This document shows, in pieces, positions 8,649 to 17,275 of a stretch of DNA of 64,000 nt. Where the stretch lies: assembly GCF_900102675.1 (NCBI RefSeq), contig NZ_FMYX01000004.1, positions 62,001-126,000 of the forward strand, read 5' to 3'. Position 1 is the stretch's first letter; each line of letters starts with the position of its first letter. The notes below the pieces were generated by a model. It did no database searches. It saw nothing but the letters and a program-made list of their open reading frames with translations, and was not told the DNA's origin. Position numbers and translations under genes: made by a program. This DNA is from Pseudomonas guariconensis (GTDB lineage: Bacteria; Pseudomonadota; Gammaproteobacteria; Pseudomonadales; Pseudomonadaceae).

Positions 8649-10696
8649 GCCGCCGCATCCTCGGTCAGGCCACTATGGCGCAGCAGCGCATCGATGGAGG
8701 GCTCGCGGCCACGGAAGTCGACGAACAGCACCATCGGCTCGCGGGAGCCGCCACGGGCCAGGATTGCTTCGCGGAAGGCACGGCCGGTCTCGGCATTGAA
8801 CACACCTTCTTCCTCGAAGCGCGAGAAGGCATCCGCCGAAAGCACTTCTGCCCACTTGTAGCTGTAATAACCGGCCGCGTAACCACCCGCGAAGATGTGG
8901 GCGAAGCTGTTCGGGAAGCGGTTGTACGCCGGCGGGCGCATCACCGACACCTCGTCGCGCACACCTTCGAGCACCTGCAGCACGCTGCGCCCATCGCCAT
9001 GGTTGGCGTGCAGTTCGAAGTCGAACAGCGAAAACTCCAGCTGACGCACCATCATCATGCCCGACTGGAAGTTCTTGGCCGCCAGCATCTTGTCCAGCAG
9101 GTCCTGAGGCAGAGGCTCGCCGGTCTCGTAGTGGCCGGAGATCAGCGCCAGGCCTTCAGGCTCCCAGCACCAGTTCTCCATGAACTGGCTCGGCAGCTCC
9201 ACGGCATCCCAGGCCACACCATTGATGCCGGAGACGCCCGCATGCTCGATGCGGGTGAGCAGGTGGTGCAGGCCATGGCCGAACTCATGGAACAGGGTGG
9301 TGACTTCGTCGTGGGTCAACAGCGCCGGCTTGCCAGGCGCGGCCGGGGTAAAGTTGCACACCAGGTTCGCCACCGGGCTCTGCAGGCTGCCGGCGGCAGT
9401 ACGGCGACGGTCGCGAGCGCCGTCCATCCAGGCACCGCCACGCTTGTTGGCGCGGGCGTACAGGTCGAAGAAGAAGCGGCCCACGTGCTGGCCGTTTTCC
9501 TTGATCTCGAACAGGCGTACGTCCGGATGCCAGGTGTCGAAGCCCTTGAGCTCGGCAATCTCGATGCCGTACAGGCGCTGCACGATGGTGAACAGGCCCG
9601 AAAGCACCCTGTCGATCGGGAAGTAGGCGCGCAGGGCCTCCTGGGAGACGCTGTAGCGCTGCTCGCGCAGCTTCTCGCCGTAATAGCCGGCGTCCCAGCT
9701 CGAAAGCTCCGGGCAGCCCTGCTCGGCGGCGTAGGCCTTGAGCTGCTCCAGATCCTGAGCGGCGAACGGTTTGCTGCGTTTGGCCAGATCGCGCAGGAAG
9801 CTCAGCACCTGGTCGCTGGACTCGGCCATCTTGGTGGCCAGGCTCAGCTCGGCATAGTTCTTGTAGCCCAGAAGCTCAGCGAGCTCCTGGCGCAGGTCGA
9901 GGATTTCGCTCATCACCGGGCCATTGTCGAACTGGCCGGCGTTCGGGCCTTGATCGGAGGCGCGGGTGCAGTAGGCGGCGTAGAGCTCTTCGCGCAAGGC
10001 GCGGTCATTGGCGTAGGTCATCACCGCGTAGTAGCTGGGGAACTCCAGGGTGATCAACCAACCGTCCAGGCCCTTGGCCTGGGCAGCGGCGGCCATCTGC
10101 GCCTTGGCCGAGTCGGTCAGGCCGGCGAGCTGCGCTTCGTCGGTGACGTGTTTGGTCCAGGCCTGGGTGGCGTCCAGCAATTGGTTGGAGAAGCGGCTGC
10201 CCAGCTCGCTCAGGCGGCTTTGCACCTCGGCGTAGCGCTGCTGCTTGTCGGCCGGCAGGTCGATACCCGACAGACGGAAGTCCCGCAGGGCGTGGTCGAT
10301 GATGGTCTTCTGCGCCACATCAAAGCCCGCGGCTTCGGGGCTCTTGGCCAGGGCTTCATACGCTTCGAACAGGGCGCGGTTCTGCCCCAGCTCGGTGGAA
10401 TAGGCGCTCAGCGCAGGCAAGCAGGACTCGTAGGCCTCACGCAGTTCCTTGCTGTTGCACACCGCATTGAGGTGGCTGACCGGGCTCCAGGCGGCGCCCA
10501 GGCGGTCGTTAAGCTCGTCCATCGCCAGCACCAGGCCGGCCCAGGTCGGGTTCTGGCCTTGCTGTTCAAGGATCTGGGCAATGGCTTTTCGGTTATCGGC
10601 CAGGATCTGCTCGATCGCCGGCAGCACGTGTTCGGCACGGATCGCCGAGAAGGGCGGCAGATCGTAGGACTGCAGAAGCGGGTTGTTCGCACTCAC
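8645..10696 (-). CDS. prlC: Oligopeptidase A
   Basis: A 683-residue cytoplasmic M3 zinc peptidase that degrades short peptides, including cleaved signal peptides. The zinc motif HEFGHGLHHLL is near residue 467, DAVELPSQFMENW carries the Glu ligand, and AGGYAAGYYSYKW near the C-terminus is the substrate-binding loop. The length matches E. coli PrlC. The start is GTG at 10696 (MSANNPLLQSYDLPPF). It is the first gene of the prlC-yheV unit, possibly including the second M3 gene, and diverges from the gamma-carbonic-anhydrase-like gene across about 100 bp. Confidence 0.95.
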   Translation of the reverse strand: MSANNPLLQSYDLPPFSAIRAEHVLPAIEQILADNRKAIAQILEQQGQNPTWAGLVLAMDELNDRLGAAWSPVSHLNAVCNSKELREAYESCLPALSAYSTELGQNRALFEAYEALAKSPEAAGFDVAQKTIIDHALRDFRLSGIDLPADKQQRYAEVQSRLSELGSRFSNQLLDATQAWTKHVTDEAQLAGLTDSAKAQMAAAAQAKGLDGWLITLEFPSYYAVMTYANDRALREELYAAYCTRASDQGPNAGQFDNGPVMSEILDLRQELAELLGYKNYAELSLATKMAESSDQVLSFLRDLAKRSKPFAAQDLEQLKAYAAEQGCPELSSWDAGYYGEKLREQRYSVSQEALRAYFPIDRVLSGLFTIVQRLYGIEIAELKGFDTWHPDVRLFEIKENGQHVGRFFFDLYARANKRGGAWMDGARDRRRTAAGSLQSPVANLVCNFTPAAPGKPALLTHDEVTTLFHEFGHGLHHLLTRIEHAGVSGINGVAWDAVELPSQFMENWCWEPEGLALISGHYETGEPLPQDLLDKMLAAKNFQSGMMMVRQLEFSLFDFELHANHGDGRSVLQVLEGVRDEVSVMRPPAYNRFPNSFAHIFAGGYAAGYYSYKWAEVLSADAFSRFEEEGVFNAETGRAFREAILARGGSREPMVLFVDFRGREPSIDALLRHSGLTEDAAA

Positions 10697-10799
10697 GGTT
10701 TAGATACCTTGGCAGGAGGAAACACGGGACCATCTTAATTACAATCGACGCCGACCGCAGCAGGCAGCCCGCCTATCGGCATTCAAGAGGGGCGCTATC

Positions 10800-11348
10800 A
10801 TGGCCATCCGACGCTTTGCACAACACACTCCGAAAGTTGGACCCAGGGTTTTCATCGATCGTTCGGCGGTGGTGCTGGGCGACGTGGAGATCGGCGAGGA
10901 CAGCTCGGTCTGGCCGCTGACCGTCATTCGCGGCGACATGCACCGCATCCGCATCGGCGCACGCACCAGCGTGCAGGACGCCAGCGTGCTGCACATTACC
11001 CACGCCGGCCCCTTCAACCCTGACGGTTTTCCACTGCTGATCGGCGACGATGTGACGATCGGTCACAAAGTGATGCTGCATGGCTGTACCCTTGGCAACC
11101 GCATCCTGGTCGGCATGGGCTGCACGATCATGGATGGCGCGGTGGTAGAGGACGAAGTGATCATCGGTGCTGGCAGCCTGGTCCCCCCCGGCAAACGCCT
11201 GGAGAGCGGCTACCTGTACGTCGGCAGCCCGGCCAAGCAAGCCCGCCCGCTGACCGACAAGGAACGAGCGTTCTTTACCTACAGCGCCGCCAATTACGTC
11301 AAGCTCAAGGACCAGCACCTGGCCGAAGGCTACGACCGGCCCGAATGA
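10800..11348 (+). CDS. Gamma-carbonic anhydrase-like hexapeptide-repeat protein
   Basis: A 182-residue left-handed beta-helix protein of the YrdA/CaiE family. Hexapeptide repeats run through most of it (AVVLGDVEIGEDSSVWPL, ILVGMGCTIMDGAVV). Candidate zinc histidines occur in LHITHAG and TIGHKVMLHG. Proteins of this type resemble gamma-class carbonic anhydrase, but many are inactive or need special conditions, so activity is not assured. The start ATG follows AAGAGGGG. A downstream HAD gene on the same strand is separated by about 100 bp and a REP element. Confidence 0.88.
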   Translation: MAIRRFAQHTPKVGPRVFIDRSAVVLGDVEIGEDSSVWPLTVIRGDMHRIRIGARTSVQDASVLHITHAGPFNPDGFPLLIGDDVTIGHKVMLHGCTLGNRILVGMGCTIMDGAVVEDEVIIGAGSLVPPGKRLESGYLYVGSPAKQARPLTDKERAFFTYSAANYVKLKDQHLAEGYDRPE

Positions 11349-11391
11349 CCGTCTTCGCGACTAACCGCGCCACAAGCCCTACGACTGACCT

Positions 11392-11418
11392 TGTGGGAGC
11401 GGGTCTACCCGCGAACAA
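11392..11418. repeat. REP-type element
   Basis: TTGTGGGAGCGGGTCTACCCGCGAA is a variant of the P. putida REP sequence, in the gap between two rightward genes. Confidence 0.65.
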
Positions 11419-11451
11419 CGCCACGCAGCATTCAAGTGGAACCCTTTGTAC

Positions 11452-12102
11452 ATGCACCAGCAGAACATTCTCTTCGACCTCGACGGCACCCTGACCGACC
11501 CACGCCTGGGCATCACCCGTTCGATCCAGTACGCCCTGGCCAAGCTGGGCATCGACGAGCCGGACCTGACCCGCCTCGAACACTTCATCGGCCCACCTTT
11601 ACTGCAAGCCTTCATGCAGTTCTATGGCTTCGACGAAGCCAAAGCCTGGGAGGCGGTGAACTTCTATCGTGAGCGCTTCCGTGTCACGGGCCTGTACGAG
11701 AACCTGGTGTTCGACGGCGTGCCAGAACTGCTCGAAACCCTCAACAGCCAAGGCCGCACGCTTTACATCGCCACCTCCAAGCCCTGGGAGTTCGCCCGGG
11801 AGATCGCCCGGCACTTTGCCTTCGACCACCACTTCAAGGTGATCTACGGCAGCGAACTGGATGGCACCCGCACCAACAAGGTCGAGCTGATTCGCCACCT
11901 GCTGGACGAAGAAGGGCTGGACCCGGCCCAGACGCTGATGATCGGGGACCGCAAGCACGACCTGATCGGTGCGCGCAGCAACGGCTTGCAGGCGGTGGCG
12001 GTGGGGTATGGCTTCGGCAGCCGTGAAGAGCTCACAGCCGAAGCGCCGGCATTTCATTTCGAGACCCTGGCGCAGATGCACCAGGCATTCGTCGGTCATT
12101 AA
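11452..12102 (+). CDS. HAD-family hydrolase, phosphoglycolate phosphatase-like
   Basis: A 216-residue soluble phosphatase. Motif I is FDLDGTLTD close to the N-terminus, motif II is in YIATSKPWEF, and motif III/IV is MIGDRKHDLIGARSNG. The helical cap lies between residues 15 and 85, typical of the Gph/PgmB subclass. The true substrate is not given by sequence; phosphoglycolate, pyrophosphate or nucleotides are all possible. I chose ATG 11452 over a TTG six bases upstream. No clear ribosome-binding site distinguishes them. Confidence 0.85.
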   Translation: MHQQNILFDLDGTLTDPRLGITRSIQYALAKLGIDEPDLTRLEHFIGPPLLQAFMQFYGFDEAKAWEAVNFYRERFRVTGLYENLVFDGVPELLETLNSQGRTLYIATSKPWEFAREIARHFAFDHHFKVIYGSELDGTRTNKVELIRHLLDEEGLDPAQTLMIGDRKHDLIGARSNGLQAVAVGYGFGSREELTAEAPAFHFETLAQMHQAFVGH

Positions 12103-12198
12103 GTGCAGGGGGCGGCTGCTGTTGCAGCCCGTTCGCAGGCTCCTACAGGGCAGCGGTGACCCTTGTAGAAGCCTGCAAAGGGCGCAAGCCGGCCCCAC

Positions 12199-13290
12199 TC
12201 ACCGGCTTGCAGCCAATCGCGCCAACCGCGTCTTGCGCTCTTCGAGCGGCAACCGCCCCAGCGCCTCGACCTGCCGGTAGAACCGGCTCCAGTCTCCGCC
12301 CGCTTGCCTAAACAACGCCGCAAACGCCGGCACCCACTGGTCATACAGCCCGAACGGCAACAGCTTGGCGTTGTTCATCGGCCCATACATCCAGGCGTCA
12401 TAGCGTTTGTCCCCTTGCCACTGCTCATCGCGCACCTGCCGATAGGCCTGGCGCAGCCGTGCGAACTCCGCCTGCTTGGCCGCCCGCTTGGCTGGCTCAT
12501 TGCGTGGGCTTGCGTAGATCGCCTCGAGCCGCGCTCGACTGTCCAGCACCAGTTGGATGAACTGCTCGCGCTGGCGCAGCGAATCCTCCCGAATCGCTGC
12601 AAGCCCACGGGCTGCGCGCCATTGCCGCGATCCTTCCTGCTCGACGAACGAGGCAAAAGACTCGTTGAACTCTGTGTCGTCCTGCACATAGAAACGCTGG
12701 TGCGCCAGCTCGTGGAAGATCACCGCGGCCAGACGCTCGTCGCCCCAGCCGACCATCGAGGAGAGAATCGGATCGTCGAACCAGCCCAGGGTCGAATACG
12801 CTTCGACGCCCCCCACATAGGTGTCCAGTCCTTGCTGGCGCATCAGTGCCGCCGCCCCCCGGGCCGCGCCTTGTCGGTAGTAGCCGCGGTAGGCGACACA
12901 ACCGGCGATCGGGAAGCAATGGGTCACCGGCTGCAACGATAGCTCCGGCGTGGCGAACACGTTCCAGACCACATAGGGTCGGCCCAGATCGGCGTAGATG
13001 CGGTAACTGCGGTTGTCCGGCAGTTTCAGGTGCTCGCTGGCGAACGACCGGGCCAGCTCGGCCTGCGCCAGTCGCTGGCGCAAGGGAGCAGGAGTGGTGG
13101 GGTCATCAAGCAGGCGCTGCACCGGCTGGCGTGCGCGCAGCAACTGCCATTGCCCTTCGGCCAGTTGTCCGTAATAGCCAAGGCTGCTGCAACCGTTCAG
13201 CAGGAGGGCTGCAAGGACGGGAACCAAACGGGTGAAAACGCGGTCGAGAGGCCCAGGGCTTGAGCGCTGTAAAAGAAAAAGTCGGAACAT
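12199..13290 (-). CDS. Predicted lipoprotein aminopeptidase
   Basis: A 363-residue protein of the putative aminopeptidase family found in proteobacteria (Pfam Aminopep). The N-terminus has a basic region, a hydrophobic stretch (LVPVLAALLL) and a lipobox LNGC, so it should be a lipoprotein facing the periplasm. FHELAHQRFYVQDDTEFNESFASF contains HExxH with a Glu about 14 residues later, consistent with a metallopeptidase, although I know of no biochemical proof. ATG 13290 is preferred to an adjacent TTG. The leader before the hydrophobic stretch is rather long, so the start is less certain. Confidence 0.82.
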   Translation of the reverse strand: MFRLFLLQRSSPGPLDRVFTRLVPVLAALLLNGCSSLGYYGQLAEGQWQLLRARQPVQRLLDDPTTPAPLRQRLAQAELARSFASEHLKLPDNRSYRIYADLGRPYVVWNVFATPELSLQPVTHCFPIAGCVAYRGYYRQGAARGAAALMRQQGLDTYVGGVEAYSTLGWFDDPILSSMVGWGDERLAAVIFHELAHQRFYVQDDTEFNESFASFVEQEGSRQWRAARGLAAIREDSLRQREQFIQLVLDSRARLEAIYASPRNEPAKRAAKQAEFARLRQAYRQVRDEQWQGDKRYDAWMYGPMNNAKLLPFGLYDQWVPAFAALFRQAGGDWSRFYRQVEALGRLPLEERKTRLARLAASR

Positions 13291-13356
13291 CAAGGCTGTC
13301 TATCTCGCTCACGGCCAGTGCGGTCCAAGACTATCTCGCCAGGGGGGCGTTTCGCC

Positions 13357-13773
13357 ATGCGTTCAATGATTGTCATCGCCGGCACGCTCGTGCTGCTGTC
13401 CGGATGCTCCACGTTGCCAGCGCCAGACCCTAATCAAGCCTGGGTCGATCTCGCGCCTTTCGACAACACGTCACTGCACGCAGTGCAGGTGGACGAACGC
13501 GACTGGGCCGACACCCGTTATTTCGAAGTCCAGCCTGGCAACCATGAGCTCACTGTGCGCTACCAGTTCGCCGTGGAGCCAAGCAACATCGGCCCGGTCG
13601 ACGAACCCTTGTGGCGTGACTGTCAGCTCAATCTGACCTTCAAGGATTTCAGTGCCGGCCAGCGTTACCAACTGCAAGCCGGCAGCATCGGTTTCCGCCC
13701 CTGGATCAAGCTGTACGACCAGCAGCGAAAACTCGTCAGCCAAGGCTTGCCAGCAGGCTGCCAGCGCACCTGA
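13357..13773 (+). CDS. Small putative lipoprotein, first of a tandem pair
   Basis: A 138-residue protein with a short signal and lipobox LLSGC at residues 13-17. The mature part, mostly predicted beta strand, shares blocks with the next gene: DPNQAWVDL, RYFEVQPGNHELTVRYQF, C-L-LTFKDFSAGQRYQL and a final Cys. ATG 13357 is preceded by AGGGGGG and gives a proper signal; an upstream in-frame ATG at 13318 would not. The function is unknown. The 78-bp gap and shared strand suggest one transcript with its paralogue. Confidence 0.8.
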   Translation: MRSMIVIAGTLVLLSGCSTLPAPDPNQAWVDLAPFDNTSLHAVQVDERDWADTRYFEVQPGNHELTVRYQFAVEPSNIGPVDEPLWRDCQLNLTFKDFSAGQRYQLQAGSIGFRPWIKLYDQQRKLVSQGLPAGCQRT

Positions 13774-13851
13774 AAGACCACGACTTTCGCGACAGTGCGG
13801 GCCTGTCGGCGCTATGCTTATAGCTTGTGAATCGCAAGCGGGAGTTTCGCC

Positions 13852-14265
13852 ATGCGCCAGCCCATGATGCTGATCGCCCTCAGTGCGCTGGGGGCCTGCG
13901 CCAGCCCCTTGCCGCCCGTCGACCCCAAGCAGGCCTGGGTCGATCTCTACACCATCACCCCCGGCAGGACCATCATGGCCGACCGCCTGGACGGCAAACG
14001 GCTCGATGATGGCCGCTACTTCCAGGTCACACCTGGCAGGCACGAGTTGGTGGTGCGCTTCGACTACGAGGTGTACGCAGGCGGCTTCTCGACCGATCCA
14101 ACCGAACGCACCTGCTACCTGACCGTGCGCTACGACGACTTCAAGGCCGGTGAACGCTATCGTCTGGAAGCCCGAGCGCCGGTAATGCAGCCGCAGGTGC
14201 TGCTGTACGATGCCAAACGCACGGTGGTGGTGGACGAGCCCAGCAACGTTTTCTGCATTCCGTGA
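13852..14265 (+). CDS. Small putative lipoprotein, second of a tandem pair
   Basis: A 137-residue paralogue of the preceding gene. Its lipobox is LGAC with Cys at 16. Matching blocks are DPKQAWVDL, RYFQVTPGRHELVVRFDYEV and YLTVRYDDFKAGERYRL, and the C-terminal part also keeps one Cys. The start ATG follows CGGGAG. The pair looks like an old tandem duplication with clear divergence. Function is unknown; envelope location is inferred from the signal. Confidence 0.82.
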   Translation: MRQPMMLIALSALGACASPLPPVDPKQAWVDLYTITPGRTIMADRLDGKRLDDGRYFQVTPGRHELVVRFDYEVYAGGFSTDPTERTCYLTVRYDDFKAGERYRLEARAPVMQPQVLLYDAKRTVVVDEPSNVFCIP

Positions 14266-14285
14266 CCCGCAAGCGCGGGCCCTTT

Positions 14286-14519
14286 CTACCGATCGTTTTT
14301 CTGGTAGATGATTTTCTTGGTCCCGCCATCACAGCTGCCGACGATCATGTTCTGGTCGCGGACCTCGCTATTGGGCACGATTTCCAAAGTGTAGGACGTC
14401 ACGCCCGCGGCCTGGATCTTCGCTTCGATTTCGGCCTTGAGTTCTTCGCACGGCTTGGGCGCGGCCAGGGCGGTCGTGGCCAGCAGGGAAACCAGCACGG
14501 CGGTTGCAACGCGGATCAT
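14286..14519 (-). CDS. DUF1161 periplasmic protein (copy 1)
   Basis: A 77-residue exported protein: a hydrophobic signal ending near ALA/AP, then KPCEELKAEIEAKIQAAGV, YTLEIV and GSCDGGTKKIIYQ. Two Cys in the mature part probably form a disulfide. It belongs to DUF1161, small proteins common in Pseudomonas with no known role. A second copy lies 1.7 kb away on the same strand at 16254-16475. It converges with the lipoprotein gene, 20 bp apart. Confidence 0.85.
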   Translation of the reverse strand: MIRVATAVLVSLLATTALAAPKPCEELKAEIEAKIQAAGVTSYTLEIVPNSEVRDQNMIVGSCDGGTKKIIYQKNDR

Positions 14520-14589
14520 GGGACGGCTCCTGAAGAGGCAGACCAGCTGCCAACGCTGGTTAGACTACAGGAAACCGCCCCTGTTGCGC

Positions 14590-15015
14590 CTAGGCAACCA
14601 ACCTCGCGTCCAGGCTGATCGTGGCGTTCAGTACCTTCGATACTGGGCAGCCGGCCTTGGCCTTGTTGGCGATTTCCTGAAACTGCGCCTCGCTGGCGCC
14701 AGGAACCTTGGCCTTGAGGATCAGGTGCACGGCGGTGATGGCGAAACCGTCCGGCTGCTTGTCCAGGCTCACTTCGGCAATGGTGTCGATGCGTTCTGCG
14801 GTCAAGCCGGCCTCGCCCAGCATCATCGACAGAGCCATCGAGAAACACCCCGCATGCGCCGCACCAATCAGCTCCTCCGGGTTGGTCCCAGGCGAGCCTT
14901 CGAAGCGGGTGTTGAAGCCATAGGGATTCTGCTTGAGCGCCCCACTCTCGGTGGACAGCGAGCCCTTGCCGTCCTTGAGCCCGCCTTGCCAGATCGCCGA
15001 TGCTGTCTTTTTCAT
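14590..15015 (-). CDS. osmC: OsmC-family peroxiredoxin
   Basis: A 141-residue thiol peroxidase that reduces organic hydroperoxides in the cytoplasm. The two active cysteines are Cys57 in AHAGCFSMAL and Cys123 in KAGCPVSKV, the expected spacing for OsmC. The N-terminal part (KKTASAIWQGGLKDGKGS) and FEGSPGTNPEELIGAAHA fit OsmC rather than Ohr. The ATG at 15015 has a strong CAGGAGGCAGC site. It diverges from the flavin monooxygenase gene. Osmotic or stationary-phase control is known for the family, but nothing in the DNA proves it here. Confidence 0.92.
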   Translation of the reverse strand: MKKTASAIWQGGLKDGKGSLSTESGALKQNPYGFNTRFEGSPGTNPEELIGAAHAGCFSMALSMMLGEAGLTAERIDTIAEVSLDKQPDGFAITAVHLILKAKVPGASEAQFQEIANKAKAGCPVSKVLNATISLDARLVA

Positions 15016-15166
15016 GCTGCCTCCTGGTCATAGGATGAGTACCTATGGGTTCTGAGGACGGCACCCTATGCAAGTTCAGAACAATCCGACGCTCAACATT
15101 GAAACCCCGGAAACTGCCCATACAGAGTCTTCAAGGCCCCTTGGCCAAATTTCTGCGGAGGCTCCA

Positions 15167-16171
15167 ATGACGCACCTGCGTGACCTGAAGATTTCTACCC
15201 TCGACCTGGTACCGGTGCGCGCCGACGGCGGCCCGGCCCAGTCCCTGCGCAACTCGCTGGATCTGGCGCAGCACGTCGAACGCTGGGGCTACAACCGCTT
15301 CTGGGTGGCCGAACACCACAACATGGATGGCATCGCAAGCTCCGCCACGGCGGTGCTGATCGGCTATTTGGCCGGCGGTACCTCGAGCATCCGCATCGGC
15401 TCTGGCGGCGTGATGCTGCCCAACCACGCGCCACTGGTCATCGCCGAGCAGTTCGGCACCTTGGCCAGCCTGTATCCCGGCCGTATCGACCTGGGCCTTG
15501 GCCGTGCGCCAGGCTCCGACCAGATGACCGCCCGCGCACTGCGCCGCGAACGCTCCGGCAGCGCCGATGATTTCCCGGATGATGTCGAAGAGCTATCGCG
15601 CTATCTGGGCCCTCGCACGCCGGACCAGAAGGTCATCGCCGTGCCCGGCCATGACACCGACGTGCCGATCTGGCTGTTGGGCTCCAGTCTGTTCAGCGCC
15701 CAGCTGGCCGGCATGCGCGGGCTGCCCTACGCCTTCGCCTCGCACTTCGCCCCACGCTACATGCATGAGGCGATCCGCATCTACCGCGACCACTTCAAGC
15801 CCTCGACCGTGCTCGACAAGCCCTACGTGATGCTGGGCGTGCCGATGGTCGTGGCCGACACCGATGAACAGGCCGAGTATCTGGCCACCTCCGTGTACCA
15901 GCGCATCCTCGCGCTGATCCGTGGCCAAAGCCTGATGCAGCGACCACCGGTGCCGAGCATGGACGGCTTGTGGCTGCCCCACGAACGCGATGCGGTGGGC
16001 AGTTTCCTGGGCTTGGCGATGATCGGCAGCCCGCAGAAGGTGCGGGCCAAGGTGGAAGTGCTATTGGAGCAGACCGGTGCCGATGAGCTGATCTTCACCT
16101 GCGACCTGTATGAGCATGCGGATCGGTTGCGCTCTTACGAGCTGCTGGCCCAGGCGCTCAAGACCGAGTAG
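15167..16171 (+). CDS. LLM-class flavin-dependent oxidoreductase
   Basis: A 334-residue bacterial-luciferase-like monooxygenase that would use FMNH2 supplied by a partner reductase. Family marks are [17 protein letters not shown] near the start, [34 protein letters not shown] and [14 protein letters not shown]. The substrate is not known. ATG 15167 has GCGGAG eight bases upstream; a longer in-frame extension to 15068 lacks similarity to the family. It diverges from osmC and is followed by an inverted REP pair. Confidence 0.88.
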   Translation: MTHLRDLKISTLDLVPVRADGGPAQSLRNSLDLAQHVERWGYNRFWVAEHHNMDGIASSATAVLIGYLAGGTSSIRIGSGGVMLPNHAPLVIAEQFGTLASLYPGRIDLGLGRAPGSDQMTARALRRERSGSADDFPDDVEELSRYLGPRTPDQKVIAVPGHDTDVPIWLLGSSLFSAQLAGMRGLPYAFASHFAPRYMHEAIRIYRDHFKPSTVLDKPYVMLGVPMVVADTDEQAEYLATSVYQRILALIRGQSLMQRPPVPSMDGLWLPHERDAVGSFLGLAMIGSPQKVRAKVEVLLEQTGADELIFTCDLYEHADRLRSYELLAQALKTE

Positions 16172-16176
16172 TGCTT

Positions 16177-16241
16177 TTCGCGGGTGAACCCGCTTCCACA
16201 GGCCTCAACGCAGAGCACGTGGGAGCGGGTTCACCCGCGAA
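16177..16241. repeat. Inverted pair of REP elements
   Basis: Two REP units, one reading CGCGGGTGAACCCGCTTCC and the other its inverse GGGAGCGGGTTCACCCGCG, face each other between the LLM gene and the convergent DUF1161 gene. The transcribed pair could fold into one long hairpin and end transcription from both sides. Confidence 0.75.
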
Positions 16242-16253
16242 GCGTTCATTCAC

Positions 16254-16475
16254 TCAACCCCGTCGATAGACGATTTCCTTGGTACCGCCTTCGCAGGTAC
16301 CGACCACTTTGCCCGCCGGCTCGCCCTTGTTCACGATCTCCAGCGTGTAGTCTTTCACGCCCTTGGCATCCAGCTTCGCCGCAATCTCGGCCTTGAGCTC
16401 TTCGCACGGCTTCCCAGCCGCAAATGCCCCGCCTGCCAGCGCCATCAAACCCACCGCCAGAATCAGTTTCTTCAT
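16254..16475 (-). CDS. DUF1161 periplasmic protein (copy 2)
   Basis: A 73-residue exported protein with signal MKKLILAVGLMALAGGAFAA. The mature part has KPCEELKAEIAAKLDAKGV, YTLEIV and GTCEGGTKEIVYRR, nearly the same blocks and Cys pair as the copy at 14286-14519. Its function is unknown. It is probably monocistronic or follows dodecin on the same strand, 106 bp away. Confidence 0.86.
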   Translation of the reverse strand: MKKLILAVGLMALAGGAFAAGKPCEELKAEIAAKLDAKGVKDYTLEIVNKGEPAGKVVGTCEGGTKEIVYRRG

Positions 16476-16581
16476 CGATCGCTTTCCTTGTTCAGATCAA
16501 AAAAGGACAGGGTGCCATTATCGAAATGGCACCCTGCAACCTTTACCCCATCTGGCCGGGCGAAGCCAGCCTGGGCCTGTT

Positions 16582-16797
16582 TCAGCTGTTGGCGATGCGG
16601 AAACCGACCTTCAGCGTGACCTGGAAGTGCGCGACCTGGTTATCGCGGATATGGCCACGGGTATCGACGACTTCGAACCACTCCAAATGCTTGATGCTCT
16701 TGCCGGCTTCAGCCAGGGCATTGTTGATCGCGTCCTCGATGCTGGTGGGCGAGGACCCGACCAGCTCGATCTTCTTGTAGGTGCGATGATCGGACAT
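16582..16797 (-). CDS. Dodecin
   Basis: A 71-residue protein that forms a hollow dodecamer and stores flavins such as FMN, FAD or riboflavin. The family pattern is complete: [19 protein letters not shown], then [13 protein letters not shown] with the Trp that stacks on flavin, and [14 protein letters not shown] at the end. The start ATG has a GGAGAGCGC site. It is divergent from the DUF883 gene; the shared region holds both promoters. Confidence 0.92.
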   Translation of the reverse strand: MSDHRTYKKIELVGSSPTSIEDAINNALAEAGKSIKHLEWFEVVDTRGHIRDNQVAHFQVTLKVGFRIANS

Positions 16798-16951
16798 GAG
16801 CGCTCTCCTTGGTTGGCGTGTGAGATTTGAGCCTAGCAGCGCAGGCCCGCTTTACCTGCGAACTTGCATGGCAAACGAAAGTTCGATCGCACTTTCGCTT
16901 CGCTGCACAGTCGCAACCCTTACAACCCAACCCACGCGAAGGAGAGTCATC

Positions 16952-17275
16952 ATGGCCTACAACTCGCTGCGTAAAGCGTCGCTGGAAAGCATGGAGGCGG
17001 AGATCGAAAGCCTGCTCAAGACCCTCGAACACCTCAAGCACGACGCCTCGGAAGAGTCGCAGAAATCCATGAAAGCGATCCGCAGCAACGCCGAGAACGC
17101 GCTCAGGCAGTCGCGAACACTGATGGGCGAAGCCTACGAAGAAGTCAAAGCCCGCACCCGCCAGACCGGCATCGCCACCCGCGATTACGCCCAGGAACAT
17201 CCCTGGACCACCGCAGGCGTCGCCATCGGTGCCCTCGGCCTGCTGGCCGCCTGGCTGATGTGCAAGCGCAACTAA
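16952..17275 (+). CDS. DUF883 (ElaB/YqjD-like) membrane-anchored protein
   Basis: A 107-residue protein with a long amphipathic, coiled-coil-like helix (residues 1-75) and one C-terminal membrane segment, [21 protein letters not shown], ending in basic residues. E. coli relatives ElaB and YqjD sit in the inner membrane through this tail and associate with ribosomes in stationary phase. ATG 16952 follows AAGGAGAG. The stop codon overlaps that of the convergent trpI gene by four bases. Confidence 0.87.
   Translation: MAYNSLRKASLESMEAEIESLLKTLEHLKHDASEESQKSMKAIRSNAENALRQSRTLMGEAYEEVKARTRQTGIATRDYAQEHPWTTAGVAIGALGLLAAWLMCKRN

Noticed and set aside
6397..10738. Two plus-strand open frames of more than 600 codons opposite the M3 peptidases
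   Set aside because: They mirror the two real minus-strand genes, whose catalytic motifs are complete.
12103..12198. GC-rich gap after the HAD gene with CGCAGGCTCCTACAGGG as a REP element
   Set aside because: It shares part of the flank of P. putida REPs but lacks the GCGGGTnnACCCGC core, so it is at most a degenerate copy.
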